From positions 1 through 64,000 of the forward strand of contig JAPEVC010000112.1 in assembly GCA_027946555.1 (NCBI GenBank): a DNA stretch of 64,000 bases, read 5' to 3'. How positions within the stretch are numbered: position 1 is the first letter of the stretch; each line of letters opens with the position of its first letter. The translations under genes and the position numbers were made by a program. Origin of the DNA: Gnomoniopsis sp. IMI 355080 (taxonomy: Eukaryota; Ascomycota; Sordariomycetes; Diaporthales; Gnomoniaceae). Below the pieces are notes generated by a model. The model had not been told where the DNA came from, made no database searches, and saw only the letters and a program-made list of their open reading frames with translations. Of this stretch, positions 1 to 12,128 are shown one piece after another.

Positions 1-21
1 CCCCCGTCCCCCCGCAGCGAG

Positions 22-3000
22 CTAGCCAGAGTACTCCTCCCTCCACCCTGCTACACCACCCCTTGCCACGCCACCCTCCCGGGTACGGCTGCGGCTCCTG
101 CTTCGACTCTTCTGCCTTCTCGCCTCCTTGTTCCTCCTACGCGCAACGTCTGGATAGTTCAAGCCGCCCTCGCCTTCGAACCGACTGTAGGCTAGTGGGC
201 TGATGAAGGCTTCCATACGCATCGTGCCAATCGCCTCAAACAGATTCGCCTGCGACGACGTGCGCACTGAGCTCGTCTCGCTTGGCGTCTCATGCCACGA
301 AGTCAGGTCCGCCGTCTTGGGTCCGCCGAACGCAAAGTCGCTCGTGCCCGTCGACTGGCTGTCCATCACAGAATGGCCCGGGCCACCACCGAATCCACGG
401 AACGACAGTGGCGGTGGCACTCTTCCGCCCGTATTGCTGCGCTTGCGGCCGTGGAACGTTGGCGCCGGCGCCTGCTGCTGTGGCTGCTCGCGGCCATAGC
501 GGGAGATAACTGGCGGCTCAGCAGCATCTCGCGAGACGACGTCACGGTCTGCGCTGTCGGGGACGTAGTCAATGCCACCAACACCACCACCACCGGCAAG
601 GAAATTGGCAGGGACGTCGGGAATACTGGGCATTGGCGAGATGGTGCGGTCTGAGAAGGCACGGTGTTGCGAGGACATGGTAGCACCGATGCCGCCTGTT
701 GGCCGAGGTGGTGACAGAACGGGGTTTTGTGACTTGGCCAGGCGTATGGAGTCGCGGATGCGCGGGCGGCTGCGGCTTTGCTTGGGAGGAATTGGTTGGA
801 TGTCGGGGGCCTGCTGTTGAGGCTGCGGCTGCGATTGCGGTGGTTGTTTAGGAGCTGTGAGAGTGCTGGGGATTTCTGGGACGTCTTGCTGCGAATGTGC
901 GAGGAAAGACAGCGCCGTCAGCCACAGGTAGTGTCTATCGGCATTGATAGCGGTAAACTTGAGGGCGCGTTGCGGGGTGAGGATGAGGATCGATCGGTTG
1001 AACACAGCTAACTGGCCTTTAGGTGGCGGGTTGTCGTCCTTTACGTCGAGGACAGACTGTATGGCGACTGTGGGATATGGTTAGTAAAAGAGCGATCATC
1101 AGGGTATGATTTCTGGGATCACGTACGCTTCCGGCCGGATTTGGCACCAAGCAACGCACTTCCACTAGAAGGTTGCTTGCTGCTCCACAGGATCGCCCGT
1201 TCATACGGCGCCAACCAAACCCACCGCTTGTGTCGGTCATTGCTCGAATCATCTCGCCCGCTGTTGTCGGCGCCCATTCCGAAAGACTTCCTGCGACGAA
1301 CGTACTTAAACATCCATTCGCCTACCATTGCCTGTGCGATGGCATCCACCACGCCATTTGCGGCCTGCGAGCTGCTGTTCGACTGTACGCCCAAAGTCGC
1401 CTCTGTGGTCGCTGTGTTTGCTGTTGTAACGGAGTTTTGTTGGCGGTGGCCTCGGCCCCGTGCGCGATAGTTCTTCGGCGTGGCCAGCTCGTTTGGATTG
1501 CCTGGGAGAGGCGGCACAGTGGGTGTGGAAGGCCCATGCGGTGATGGCGACCTGCTTCCCTTCCTTCTGTTCCTGTTCCTCGCATTGGGTACGGCCGCCG
1601 AAGACCTGCCCTTGCGACTACTGTTGGAACGGTACACCCCCGTACGAGAGCCTCGTCTGTGGAACGGTTCAGTTCGCGTTGGGCTCCGATTCTCACTACT
1701 GCGCACGCCCGTCATGGACACTGGCAAACGAGAGCTCTCTCTCTTCGGGATAGGGAAAGGTGGATCATCTTCCTGGTGAGTGTTGATGCCGTTCTGAATC
1801 ATAGCAGCTTTACGCATGCCTCCTACCCTTGAATTACTCATGCTGGAGGGTTGGAGACCGGACTTCATAGAAGAACTGCGGTCGGGCATTGCCACTCCTT
1901 GGTTTCCAGATAACTTGTACGCATTGTAGATGTTTGTGGTTCCAAGCGGGCTCGCCGGCCTCTTATCTGTCGATGCCCTGCCCTGAATCACAGTCTCTGG
2001 GGACGACGGTGACGATGCTGGGGTTGACCGGCCCGGCTCAGGTGACTTGACAGCGCGGGGTACCGATAGAGCAGTTCGGAACTCGGAGTCGCTCTGGTCA
2101 ACATCACCAAAATCATCCATCTCATCCCCAGAGCTGATGTCGTGAAAGGCGGTGAACATGTTGTTGATACGCGTGGAAGCCTTCCGCGTGCTAGCAACAG
2201 GCGATATCGTGCGCCCCCCGTTCTCTAGGTCTACAGATCCACGAGGAGACGCAGAAAGGGCACTGACGCTCCGCTGACTCGAACTGGTTAGGCGCTTGGG
2301 ATTGCGAGCAGGAATGTTACCAGGCACAGGTGTGAATTGGCCACTGGGATTGACCGGCTTCTGTGCACTTTCTGCCGGAGACGTTGGCCTTGAGGTGATC
2401 GTAGATGGATGCAGGTGGACCGGAAGCTGATCAAGTCTCTGGTCGACCCGAATCTCTTCCGTTTGCACCCCAACAGTTGTCATGGGAACAGCGGCAATTG
2501 AAACCTGACACCCGAAGTCTCTTTGGAGCTGAGGCAACAGAGGCTTCTTCGGGGTGGAAGGTCTAGTATTTGGAGGATGTATTGCAATGCTCGGAATAGC
2601 GAGTTCAGTGTCGGGTGGCGTGGCAGGCCTCGGTTCTGCAGCTGCTTCAGTCTGTGTTCCAGTAGACACCAGCACTGGCGATTCGTGGGCCTTTGAAGGG
2701 AGAGGCTCCTGCTCTGGCGATTTCGGAGTTCTGGGTGGACTGATGGGCACAGTCGAAGTCTGCGCGCCAGTCGAGACCATGAGTTTCTGGGTCGAAGTAG
2801 GAGCCTGTATGGCCAGGGGCTTGGCGATACTGATCCGTTTCCTCCGCGAATTGGCCTCGGTGCTGATCTCTTCATATTGCTTCTCCCATCTCGCTGCCAA
2901 CGCTGTCACCCGCTTCGGCTCCGGATTTGGGGCCTTGCTCGCCGACAGGACTGGTGATGGAGGTGGCGAGTACTGCACTCCAGTGTCAGTGTAGCTGACC

Positions 3001-4145
3001 TTGGAGGGTGCCGGAGATGTTGGCTCCTCGGCCTCCTGAATGATCCTGTCGAGCAATCCTTCTTTCTGCAGCAACAGCCGCCCTCGCGTGACACTACCAG
3101 GTCTGATCAAACTGTCACCACTGTTATGACGGCGATGCAATTTGGCTATAGTACTGGCGCGGCTGTCTGCCCGCATGTGCCGGAAATTCGACATGACGCT
3201 TTCTCGGCCATTGGCATCAGTGCCATACTCTGATTCATCGTCAAAGTCGAGTTCGTCCGCGAGGCTGTGTCCGTTGGGTTTCTGCAATATTGAGTACCGC
3301 AAGCTCATGGACCGGATACTCCCAGTGTCGCTGTCCCTGCCCTTGTCCTCGGCATCTTCCTCCTCAATGGGTTGGCCGGACTGGTCGTTCATGGCCATGT
3401 AGGAGGCTGCTACTTCCTCCAGAACCGTCTTAAGTCTAGTTTCAAGGACGTGGATCTTCCTGTCCATTTTTCTTCGCTCCTCATCCCACTCATTTTTGTC
3501 ATTGGCCCACGACTCTTGCGCATTTTCTGCGGACTCTTCTTGCAATTTCAATTTCTTCTGAGCGTTTTCGAGCCTTCTCTTAGTTTCTGAAGCACCTTCG
3601 ACAGCCTCATCTCGCTCGCGAGCCAGTTCAGCAAGTGCTGACGATGTGCCACCTTCCAATAGAGCCAATTGGCGCTTCAACGACCTGTTCTCCTTGGCCG
3701 TGTTTTGCAGCGTCGCATGGATATCATCCTCTTCATCCCGCGTCGTCTGCAAGTGAGCCTCCAGACCCTCAATGACCTTTCGTTTCTCTTCCTGGTCTCG
3801 CTTCAAAGAGAGAATCTCACCCACGAGATTTGCGTGCAGAGTAGGGGTAAACCGTCGTGGGTCAAGAATGCTAATCTTCTCGTCAGTAGCGAGGTCTCTT
3901 GGCATCCTATCGCTCTTGTCGGTCTTGTCACTGCCTGGTACAGGTGGGGGCGATCTGGATATTCTGCCTGGAGGCGTCACAGAGCGTCTCGATCGTCTTG
4001 AGCCCCTAGAGGGCGTTCTTGCGTTGACTCCTGACATTCTGTGCTCCATGGGTGGTCTAAGTGGTGGGAAGGGAGGCTGGTTCATTTCGTCGTCCGTTTC
4101 CCAAGCTCCAACCTGGGAAGATGGAGATCCAATTGCGGAACTCAT
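22..4145 (-). CDS. apsA: ApsA/Num1-like cortical nuclear-migration protein
   Basis: Two exons, 4145-1127 and 1067-22, are split by a 59-nt intron (GTACGT donor, ACTAAC branch, CACAG acceptor) and give 1354 aa. The start is the ATG at 4145. A coiled coil occupies roughly residues 100-250. A long Ser/Pro-rich region follows, containing recurring GVQT/GTQT/GAQT-type short motifs. A pleckstrin-homology domain of the Num1/Mcp5 type lies at about 942-1065; it starts near GEWMFKYVRRRKSFG and runs across the splice junction (GRKLAIQSVLDV) to RHYLWLTALSFL. The tail is basic and RS-rich. Family knowledge: Num1/ApsA binds plasma-membrane phosphoinositide through this domain, anchors dynein at the cortex for nuclear positioning, and tethers mitochondria. 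The layout and domain order are seen directly; the function is by family. The exact N-terminus is less certain, because an upstream 5' exon could exist in the long gap that follows. Confidence 0.88.
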
Positions 4146-5960
4146 GGTCGGTGGTTGTCAGATATGTGAACGGGGTTCCTGGCTCAAGTGGAATAATGCA
4201 ACCCTCCGTGGTCGCTATCTTCTACCACTCGGTTGGAAGAAGGTATCCCCTTCACGCTCAGGCATAAATGGAAATGCCGACCCACAACCGCCCTTGTAGA
4301 TACTGAGTGAGAGGATTTCGTCGAAATGAAACTGAGTCCAAGCCGGATCCCATACAAACTAAGTTCAACGAACGGGTCAGTATGTTTGTGGGATCGCCTT
4401 AGTCGCACTGCATGCCGAAAGTTCATGGGGGATACAGCATGATTTGCCAGGAGCGATCTGGGGGTCCTGGGGATCATCAACATACCTAAAGTATGCTATA
4501 TTGCTGCGAAGCGAGCCAAAGGCCAATTGCCTCGCTTTCGGCGGCTTCGAAGGATTGTTCAGAAAAACTCAATTGATGCACGCAAATGTCGATTCAGGAC
4601 ATTAGCTAAGGTTACATTCCGGAGTGATTGGCACGTCGATTGCGTCTGAAAGACGTACTAAGTAGAAGGGGGCTATTAGCATGAGCGTGCTATGCGGCCC
4701 AAGGCAATACCCTGCGGACGAGAAGACCACGAAGATCTTCCCGAGCCGAGACGGACAGTAGGAGGGGCATCACACTCACGAGTATATGTTCTGGAACAGT
4801 GATCTGCAAGCGGGATGGGAAAAAGGACTGTACTGTAATAATAGTCTGGGGTTTCAATCCGAGTCATGGATTGCTGTCCCCAATACCTGCGGGTGGGCAG
4901 TCAAGTAGTCTTGTGATATGTCGCTTCCAACGTGAGTGGTCGCCGGCAACGGGGACAAGAAGTCGGTCACGACCAAAATTAACAGATGATACCCTTCCCA
5001 AGAACCCCAGTGTTCACTCGGAACGAGACCTTAAGTCAGAAAAACCAAAAATAAGGTGATTTCTCTGGTCTGACGCAAAGGCTATCGGATCTTGGAGAGA
5101 AGCCTATAGTAGGGGCAATCGGCAATGTGCGGAAGGGCGATCGAACACTCGAGCTTCGCGCAACAAAGGCTCCCGATGCGTGATTTGGGCCACGGAAAGA
5201 AAATGCGACGGAGGTCAAGGTGTGCTCGAAACTGGAGGCGGCTGGAGGAGGTACGGAAGTACAGGGTGAGACGTCTAGACCTGGTGCGCAGACACTCAGC
5301 CAGAAGGAGCACGAAACGCAGAGGTAAGTTGAAGTGAGGGTGTATGGGTCTGTGAATTTTTGAGACACGCGCGGAGAGGCACAACAGGCTGAAATGTTGT
5401 GGCTTTGGCCTCGATCGTGTCGGTGTGCTCCGAACAGCAGGCCAGTCGAAGCAAGTCACTGGGAATACCCGTCGAGATGTCACGAAGAAGGGTTCAGAAG
5501 TTCAGACGAAGGTGGCTGATGAGTGCAGAGACCTGGTACGAATGCGATAGGGTTTCGTCCGTGCCGGGAGGTGATCGTGATTGATATTCTGCAGCAGGCA
5601 CTTTCACAAGCTGGAGAAGGCCGAGGAAGTGACACAAAAAAAAAAGAATAAAAATATCAATAACCAAAAGAGATGTAGAGGGGAGGACCTTCTTCCTTGA
5701 AGACTAGTGGAGGAGAATGGTCTGAATGGACACGGACCATGGATGAAGCATCGACGAGGACTAGATTCAACGATGTATTGTACTGTGCATGTACGAGTAC
5801 TTGCGGGGCCCAGCGCGGCTTGGTGGTATGACAGGCATGCGTAGGGTACTGGGTAGATATTGGCAGATACCACAGCACGCAGTAATTAAGATGAGTCGAG
5901 TGGAGAACCATACGTAGAGTGGGATGAGTGGGTAGCACCTATGTGGAGCACCCTACTACT

Positions 5961-5976
5961 GCATAGTATGCTATGC
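5961..5976. repeat. Short inverted repeat GCATAG/CTATGC
   Basis: Six-base arms (GCATAG at 5961-5966 and CTATGC at 5971-5976) flank a 4-nt spacer. The left arm is part of the word TACTGCATAG, which recurs in the larger hairpin at 9607-9641. It is small enough to occur by chance and is listed because of the shared word. Confidence 0.4.
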
Positions 5977-7358
5977 GCCATGCAAAGCAGACTTGACAAG
6001 CCTGACAAGTCCGTGGAGCTGTGAAAGAGCGCGCACAGGCCGCTCGACGGCACGCAAGATGCAATTGACTTTGTGGACATGGATATGGATGGCGTACGCA
6101 GTCCTGCATAGCAGCACGCAGTAAGCATGTTCAAAGGGGGCCCACGTCTCCTGTTGACTGCAAGGCTGTGAGCTATGCAAGCATTGTACCCCGTACAGGG
6201 CACTGAGGCCATCGTTCGTGTCCAACTAGCGAGGTTGGCAGCGGGTAAGATCAAGGAAGGAAATAAGCCTACGCCAACGCTAAGCTGCTAGGTCCAGATG
6301 AAGAAATGATCAGATGGAACCTCAGGCGGCGGACAGGGCCAGACTTGAGCTGTCAAAAAGCCCGACGCAGACCCCAGACTCGTCCCTGCATCTTGTTCCT
6401 CCACTGCCTTTCCGATGAATGGATCAGAACCAAACAAAAGCTTGTCAGGGTTCATGTGGAGCCTTTGGGAGTAGCGAACGGCGTGTTGCAGAAAGTCTGA
6501 AGAGGCCGAAGAGACTCGATTGTCGAATGGAATCGCCTGATCAAGGTTGGACGAAGGGTTGGAGAGGGGAGGTTGGCCAGTCTCGGGAAACTTACCAGGT
6601 AAAAGGCCAAGTGGCAACTCGTGGCTCCGGACTTGAAGTACCGTGTACGTGAAGCTGCTCTAATTGCGCAGTTGTAGGACGATGGCCACAAGTAGTTTGT
6701 ACGAGTACCGAACCCTTTTTCACCCCATGAACACGGCAGGGAGCTAACACAACGGCCCGTCCCTGCTTTTGGGCCGGGCTCACCAAGTCGGAGACGTTCA
6801 TCCATGAATTTCCCCTGAAAGGCACGGTCTAAAAGTAGACTTTGGATGGTCGCATCCAATTAGTCTACGACAAGAGCATTTACAAGAGTCTTATCTCACA
6901 TAGTACTATAGTATTTGCATATCAGGAGAGGGAAATCTACGCGAGCGAGATGGGAGTACTGCTAAGTATAGGGTCAAGAGTGCGCAGTACTTACGTGTGA
7001 TCGATACTAGTTCATACAAGCATGGGCTTGCCTCACTCCTGCCCAACATGTGCCAGCTGCACCTGCAATTCGCAACTGCCACCCTCTGATGAGTGCGGGC
7101 CAAATTCCCTCTATTGGGCAAGCGGTACGCGGCGATAGTCGTCGATTCCGAACCACGAAATCTTGACCAATCCCTGGCTTATGGACCGTATTAAACTCCC
7201 TCGTAACGGGCCTTTTCTTTTAAAAACATCCAACAGCGTTTCTGATATACAACCGTACCTCGTAGCACCGGGTCAATAAGCTAACCTCCTTAACCTTGAT
7301 ATCATACACGAGTATGTCGACAGGAAATGAGCGACCTATCTGCCTACCTAGATGGTAC

Positions 7359-7387
7359 AGTACCTACTGGCTGCCGAGGTAGGTACT
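7359..7387. repeat. Perfect 9-bp inverted repeat, 11-nt spacer
   Basis: AGTACCTAC at 7359-7367 is exactly complementary to GTAGGTACT at 7379-7387, with an 11-nt spacer. No coding gene overlaps it. It could be a protein-binding site, a cruciform-forming site, or the remnant of a small inverted-repeat element. The sequence alone does not decide. Confidence 0.6.
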
Positions 7388-7942
7388 CCGTAGTCCTGGT
7401 AGTCAGTCGGCCAGTCCATCTTGGGCAGTTGCAAGTGACGGGGCTTCCAGTGTTGTCATACAGCTCGTGCATGCCTAGGCAGGCAGTAGTTGGGACTTGC
7501 TTCTGTATGTCGGGAGCGGCACAGGTGCCCGGGCCCGCTTTCTGCACAGTCCTTGTCTTTGTCAATTTCGTACCTTTCCGCCGTTGCAGTCCGGGTGTGA
7601 TATTGACTCGGCCTCGCACTTTGACTGCTCTCATCACACTGCGCTTAACTGTCCCAAGCTGTTTCCGAGATTGCACGCGTCTGCGCCTAATTTCGCGCCT
7701 GGCCTGTGACCAACACTGCCACCTGATCAGGCTGCCAGGTCAGATAGCTTGACGCCGCCCTGCTTGCCGTGTTCGGCCTCCCTGTTGTCGCGAATGCGAT
7801 ACTGCACCACCAGCATCTCAATACCGTATTAACTCCCTCATTAGCCTCCCGCCAGAAAGCCGTCGGACAGGTCAGGATGCTCCTACATATTCGCGAGCTG
7901 TACTGTGTAGCACGTGTGAATCAACTCCAGACTCGGGGCTTA

Positions 7943-7958
7943 TGCCACCATGGTGGCA
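7943..7958. repeat. 16-bp perfect palindrome
   Basis: TGCCACCATGGTGGCA reads the same on both strands. It lies in the gene-poor region with no adjacent gene, so a promoter role cannot be assigned. A dimeric transcription-factor site is possible. Confidence 0.6.
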
Positions 7959-9606
7959 CATCCGCCTGTCAAGTCAGCGACATTGGTCAAGTTTCGACGC
8001 CTCACTAGACAGCACAGTCCTGTGGCTTCAAGTGATCTGGCCTCGCCATGTTCGCATCGTCGTACGGCTCACCGTTTTTTTTCACATCAGCAGGTTCGTG
8101 CCACAAACCGGCGCAAGCCACACCATCTCCCTCATCCCCACATCTCCGCCACAGGTCTAAACCGGGGGAATTTGTCGCTGAGTAGATCGTCATCACCGGT
8201 TTGAACTCCAGCCTGCTAGTCTAGCATGCTGAATCGTTGTCAAGCCATCCTCCCTGGTGGGCCCCCATTTCTTGGGAACGGTGGAGATTCCTCATCTCGT
8301 TAGACAAGGTCTGTGCCCCACCCGACCAGATGATTGGGTCATCTCATAACGGGATCTTCTACCGAAGGATCCGCTCATCACAAATTCCATGACAGCTTGG
8401 CCTACCAACCTGCTGATTCGTTGTCCCAACTCCCAAATATCGTGACCGCAAAAGCCGAACTGTTTCTGGACGACGCGCTCACATCAAGCGTATCGGAACA
8501 CCGGCCTATTCACATGATCAGAGGCGCCAGCGATCTTCACCCACCTCCCCTTCTTCAACTGTCAAGCCGTTACCAGTCCTGTCTTGAGTCTGTTAAATGA
8601 GCGATATCGCTGCTGTGAACAAAACCCTTCGACGATCAACTGCGCGAATACAGCGATGTGTGGGCCGTGTTCCGCGCATCCCACGCGCACCATACCACGA
8701 ATCGCAGCGCTTTGGCCGTGTCGATCTTTTGATTAACTACAGCTAGTCTACCAGAACTACTGAAGGACTTCAAATTGTCCTTTGAACTTCTTAGAAGATC
8801 TCGAGCTTTTGGGGGTGGCAAGTTAATATATACGTAACACCAACGTCAAGGCCTCACTATGTTCAAGTGTGCCTCCATCGTATTTGACATCGGGAATCGA
8901 CAACTGCTGCAAAAAGAATAAACAACGGAGATCCTCATATGGCTCTGCTTCGTCAATTGCCAAGGTCTTGGCCATCTGTCCCTTCACACATGACAACATG
9001 ATGTCCGTCAGATCGACCGGGCTTCTCCGAAATTCAAGAAGATCCTGCGGGAAGTTGCGGCGTGAGGTCTGTAAGCAACCAGCGCTGGACGCAAATTCAA
9101 CACCTCCGGTGCCTTTCAGTCTGGTTTGATAGGCAACGTGCAACCCTGCACGGCCACGGGCACGATATTGAGACTCCGCTAAGAACAAGGTAATCAGATC
9201 GCGGACGGGCGGGTGGAACATGGCGATGTGCGCCCGCTGTGTTCCCCAGCTGTGCGCGATCCGAGTTTGGTTCGGGAAAAGCATGTCTTGCTTGACAATT
9301 ACCAGAAAAACCCCTGTATTGTCCTCAAGTTTGGTACCGACACAGCCGCACTCTTCCGCAGGGTTGCAAATGAGCCTCGAAAGTGAATACTATGGTATGT
9401 ATTCACCTGTCGTTTGTAACGGCTTCGTCCGAGATCTCGGTTCATGAAGTACTCAAATTGTCCGCTCTGTGGGCCCCTAGGGAGCCGTTGATCGGGGCTT
9501 CCACGTGGCAATCCACCACGAGCAAATGGCTTGCACAACGCACGAGCCTCGGCGGTGGTCTCCGCTGAACAATAAGCGGCAGGTATACCATACGGTAGGG
9601 TAGGTA

Positions 9607-9641
9607 CTATGCAGTACATAGTGTACCATAGTACTGCATAG
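9607..9641. repeat. Perfect 11-bp inverted repeat, 13-nt spacer
   Basis: CTATGCAGTAC (9607-9617) pairs exactly with GTACTGCATAG (9631-9641) across a 13-nt spacer. The right arm shares TACTGCATAG with the small inverted repeat near 5961. It resembles the hairpin at 7359-7387 in size and in GTAC content. No flanking target-site duplication or long arm typical of a complete MITE was seen. Confidence 0.6.
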
Positions 9642-10478
9642 CACACGGGCCAAGGTGAGATCATTGACATTGCAACGCAGAGTCGCAGTCACATCACAGT
9701 TCGTCGCAGCCTGAGAGCCTTGACAGCACGACAGGGTGACAAATCGATCTAAGGGATGCATTTCCGGCGTCCGAAACGCGCAGCTACCATGGCATCTGTG
9801 AAGCCACAGACCTTGCGGTATTTTTCCTGCAATTTCTCGGCAAGACTCGATATACTCGGCAAGTGTGCAAGACGATCGCTACACAATATGCGCGTCGTGT
9901 GACGGGAAAGCATCTCGTGCAGTGCCGGGGTCTAGTTTCTGCATGCCTGGGAGATCATGATATTTCGAAATTGGTAGCTCGCTTCGTCGCGATGACAATG
10001 TCACGGGAATTGCCGCTTCTCAACTCGGTTACGAATTAGTCTTGTGTAAGATTGTGCAAGGGCAGCGAGCGGCACAGGCTGTATTACTCCCAATCTTTGT
10101 TATTCACAACCAATTTTGCGCCTGTTGATTCAGTGTTCCGGGACTCCCGCTTTCATCCAACTCGTACAGACCCGAGATGAGTACAGTATATACAGTATAT
10201 ATGTTTTGTATCGTGCGTCAGAGCTTGGGAAGCCCGGAGTGGTTTCTGTGCCTGTAGACCAAACACAGGTATCCGTTCGACGGATGTGTTTTAGCATGAG
10301 GAATTTCACGTCCGGACCTTTCTCTCCTTGGCATGAGTCTCTGTCGTCGTCGAATGTGGCAGATTCTTATCTACAATGATAGGATACTTATCCAGAGACT
10401 CATACCATTGGATCAGTGAGCCAATCTGCGAGTTTCACATTTCATCAGCTTTGTTCAATACAACTTAAAGTCGGTCTT

Positions 10479-12128
10479 CTAGAGGAAGGACGGGAGCTCG
10501 TAATGGTTCAAGTACTGTTTGACAAGGGCCGGATTGTCTCCCCGGCAGGATGCCCAAGTCTTGCAAACGCCTTGTATCCAACTTGCAAGTGAACATAGTG
10601 AGACGAGCAGGACTCCTAAACCCAGGCAGAAATCTGAACAGTAAGTCCAGGCAGGCAGCAATGAACTTACGAGGAATGCCCAGGAGCCAACAAAAGTGGA
10701 CCATGTTAGGGCACTTTCATAAACCTCGTTGCTTGAAGCGAAGCCGAAGGCGCCGCAGAGTGTGAAGCCGAGTGCTCCGATGAGATTCCAAAAGCCGATA
10801 TGCCAACCCAGGACGGATGGCGCGGGAATGTACCATTTTGATTGTGTCTCGAGCATGAAGAGCCAACTTGAAATAATGAAGCCCGTCCCACCGACGACCT
10901 TGTGAGAATGTCAGTCAGCAAATTCAATGGAGCGTTTATGGTGCTGAGCCGTGAGTGTTGCTCAATTGAAAGCAGAAGCCTTCAAGGAGAAATCGCCCGT
11001 CTCGCGGGATCTAGCGGGACTCTTCAGGAACTTACCTGAGGAAGCCAGTAAATGCCGTTCTCAGCAGGCACCGTGAGGACATTCAAAATCTGGGGGAGAC
11101 CCGTAAAGCCTGAGATCCAAAAGACGGTGGCCCCAAAGAACTGCGACAGACAAGCGAGAAAGCCGATGTCACGAAAGTAATGTGTCCGCAACTCATACCA
11201 TGAGGGCCACCACGTCCACTTTCTCCTCTTCGCCTGTGTTTCGTCACCTGCCTTCTCAACACTCTCTGACTCGTTGAAAGCTCCGTCATTGTTCGAAACA
11301 AAGGTGTTCTTTTCAGAATGATGGTGTTGACAGTCGCTCACATCCTGCTTCCGCAGCAGCAGACCTTCCTCGCTTCTATCGACTGCGTGCTCCAGCGCCC
11401 AGCCGAAACACTCGCTGCGATTCTCGTTGACGGCTTCGATCATGAGCAAGACTGAGCCCAACTCGAAGATTGTGGCGCCTACGACGGCCGAAACGCCGCC
11501 GCCCCAGGAAGATTCTCCGGAGAAAGAGGACATTGGGCTGATCAGGGGAATGAGTACGAAGAAACCGTTACAGACCCAGACAACCTGATACATATTAGCG
11601 ATGGAGTCTTGACAAGGACAGATATTGGTTCAACCTGAGAGAACTATCGGTGAGACTATTTGCTGAATACGAGAAAGACAGACATACCGAGCCCAGCGTA
11701 AACACTACGGCGACGTCGTACGAAACATCCCACACAGGCCAGCGCAGCAACATTCGGCCGATGCCAGCGAGCGCGGCAGACAAAGTATTCGTGTGCTTGA
11801 ACGGCGTTGCAATGCCCTCGGCGCGCGAGGGCGTCAGGTGCAGCGCGTGGCGCCCTTTGCGGTTGTCGCGGCTGCGCCAGACGCTGTACACGCCTGTGTG
11901 GGAAGAAGAAGAAGGCGGCGACGGCGGCGGAGGAGGAGGAGATCCAGATGATGAGGCTGTTTCCGCGCCACCAGCCTGCGCATCCTTTTGCGAGGCGTTA
12001 ATGCTGCTGCTCTTTGGGCGGTCGAGGGCTTGAAAGCGCGTTGTGGGGTTCAAGAAGGCGATGGGTCCGTGGACATGATCGGCGGCGTAGTGGCGCCCGA
12101 GCCAGTGGTCTGTGGTGCGATCTGTCAT
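10479..12128 (-). CDS. Fungal multi-pass integral membrane protein, function unknown
   Basis: Exons 12128-11688, 11584-11036 and 10898-10671 are joined by clear GT-AG introns, all in phase 0. I model a last short exon 10514-10479 after a GTAAGT donor at 10670, giving about 417 aa. About six hydrophobic segments are visible, starting near VVWVCNGFFVLIPLIS, with a charged loop between the second and third. The conserved-looking block HYAADHVHGPIAFLNPTTRF near the N-terminus, and the layout, match an uncharacterised Pezizomycotina membrane-protein family. Uncertainties: the reading frame stays open upstream (a Pro/Ser-rich stretch to about 12300), so an upstream exon may supply the true start; the last exon is uncertain because read-through from exon 3 also reaches the same stop. 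No catalytic motif was recognised. Confidence 0.7.

Larger units (their letters stand above)
4146..10478. other. 6.3 kb gene-poor region
   Basis: I see no gene with a recognisable domain here. The longest open frames (up to 153 aa, at 8823-9284 on the minus strand) are what about 6 kb of mid-GC sequence gives by chance, and none reads like a known family. The left end must hold the apsA promoter and 5' UTR. The interior holds perfect inverted repeats (7359-7387, 9607-9641), a 16-bp palindrome (7943-7958), a short inverted repeat (5961-5976) and scattered TACCTA/TAGGTA words. No transposase, reverse transcriptase or long terminal repeat is visible. Confidence 0.6.

Noticed and set aside
5036..5483. 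Overlapping 110- and 133-codon frames upstream of apsA
   Set aside because: Both are short, biased toward Ser/Arg/Leu, and show no domain; more likely promoter or leader sequence.
8823..9284. 153-codon ATG-led open frame on the minus strand in the gene-poor region
   Set aside because: No recognisable domain, no splice partners and no family resemblance; frames of this size appear on both strands of non-coding stretches in this window.
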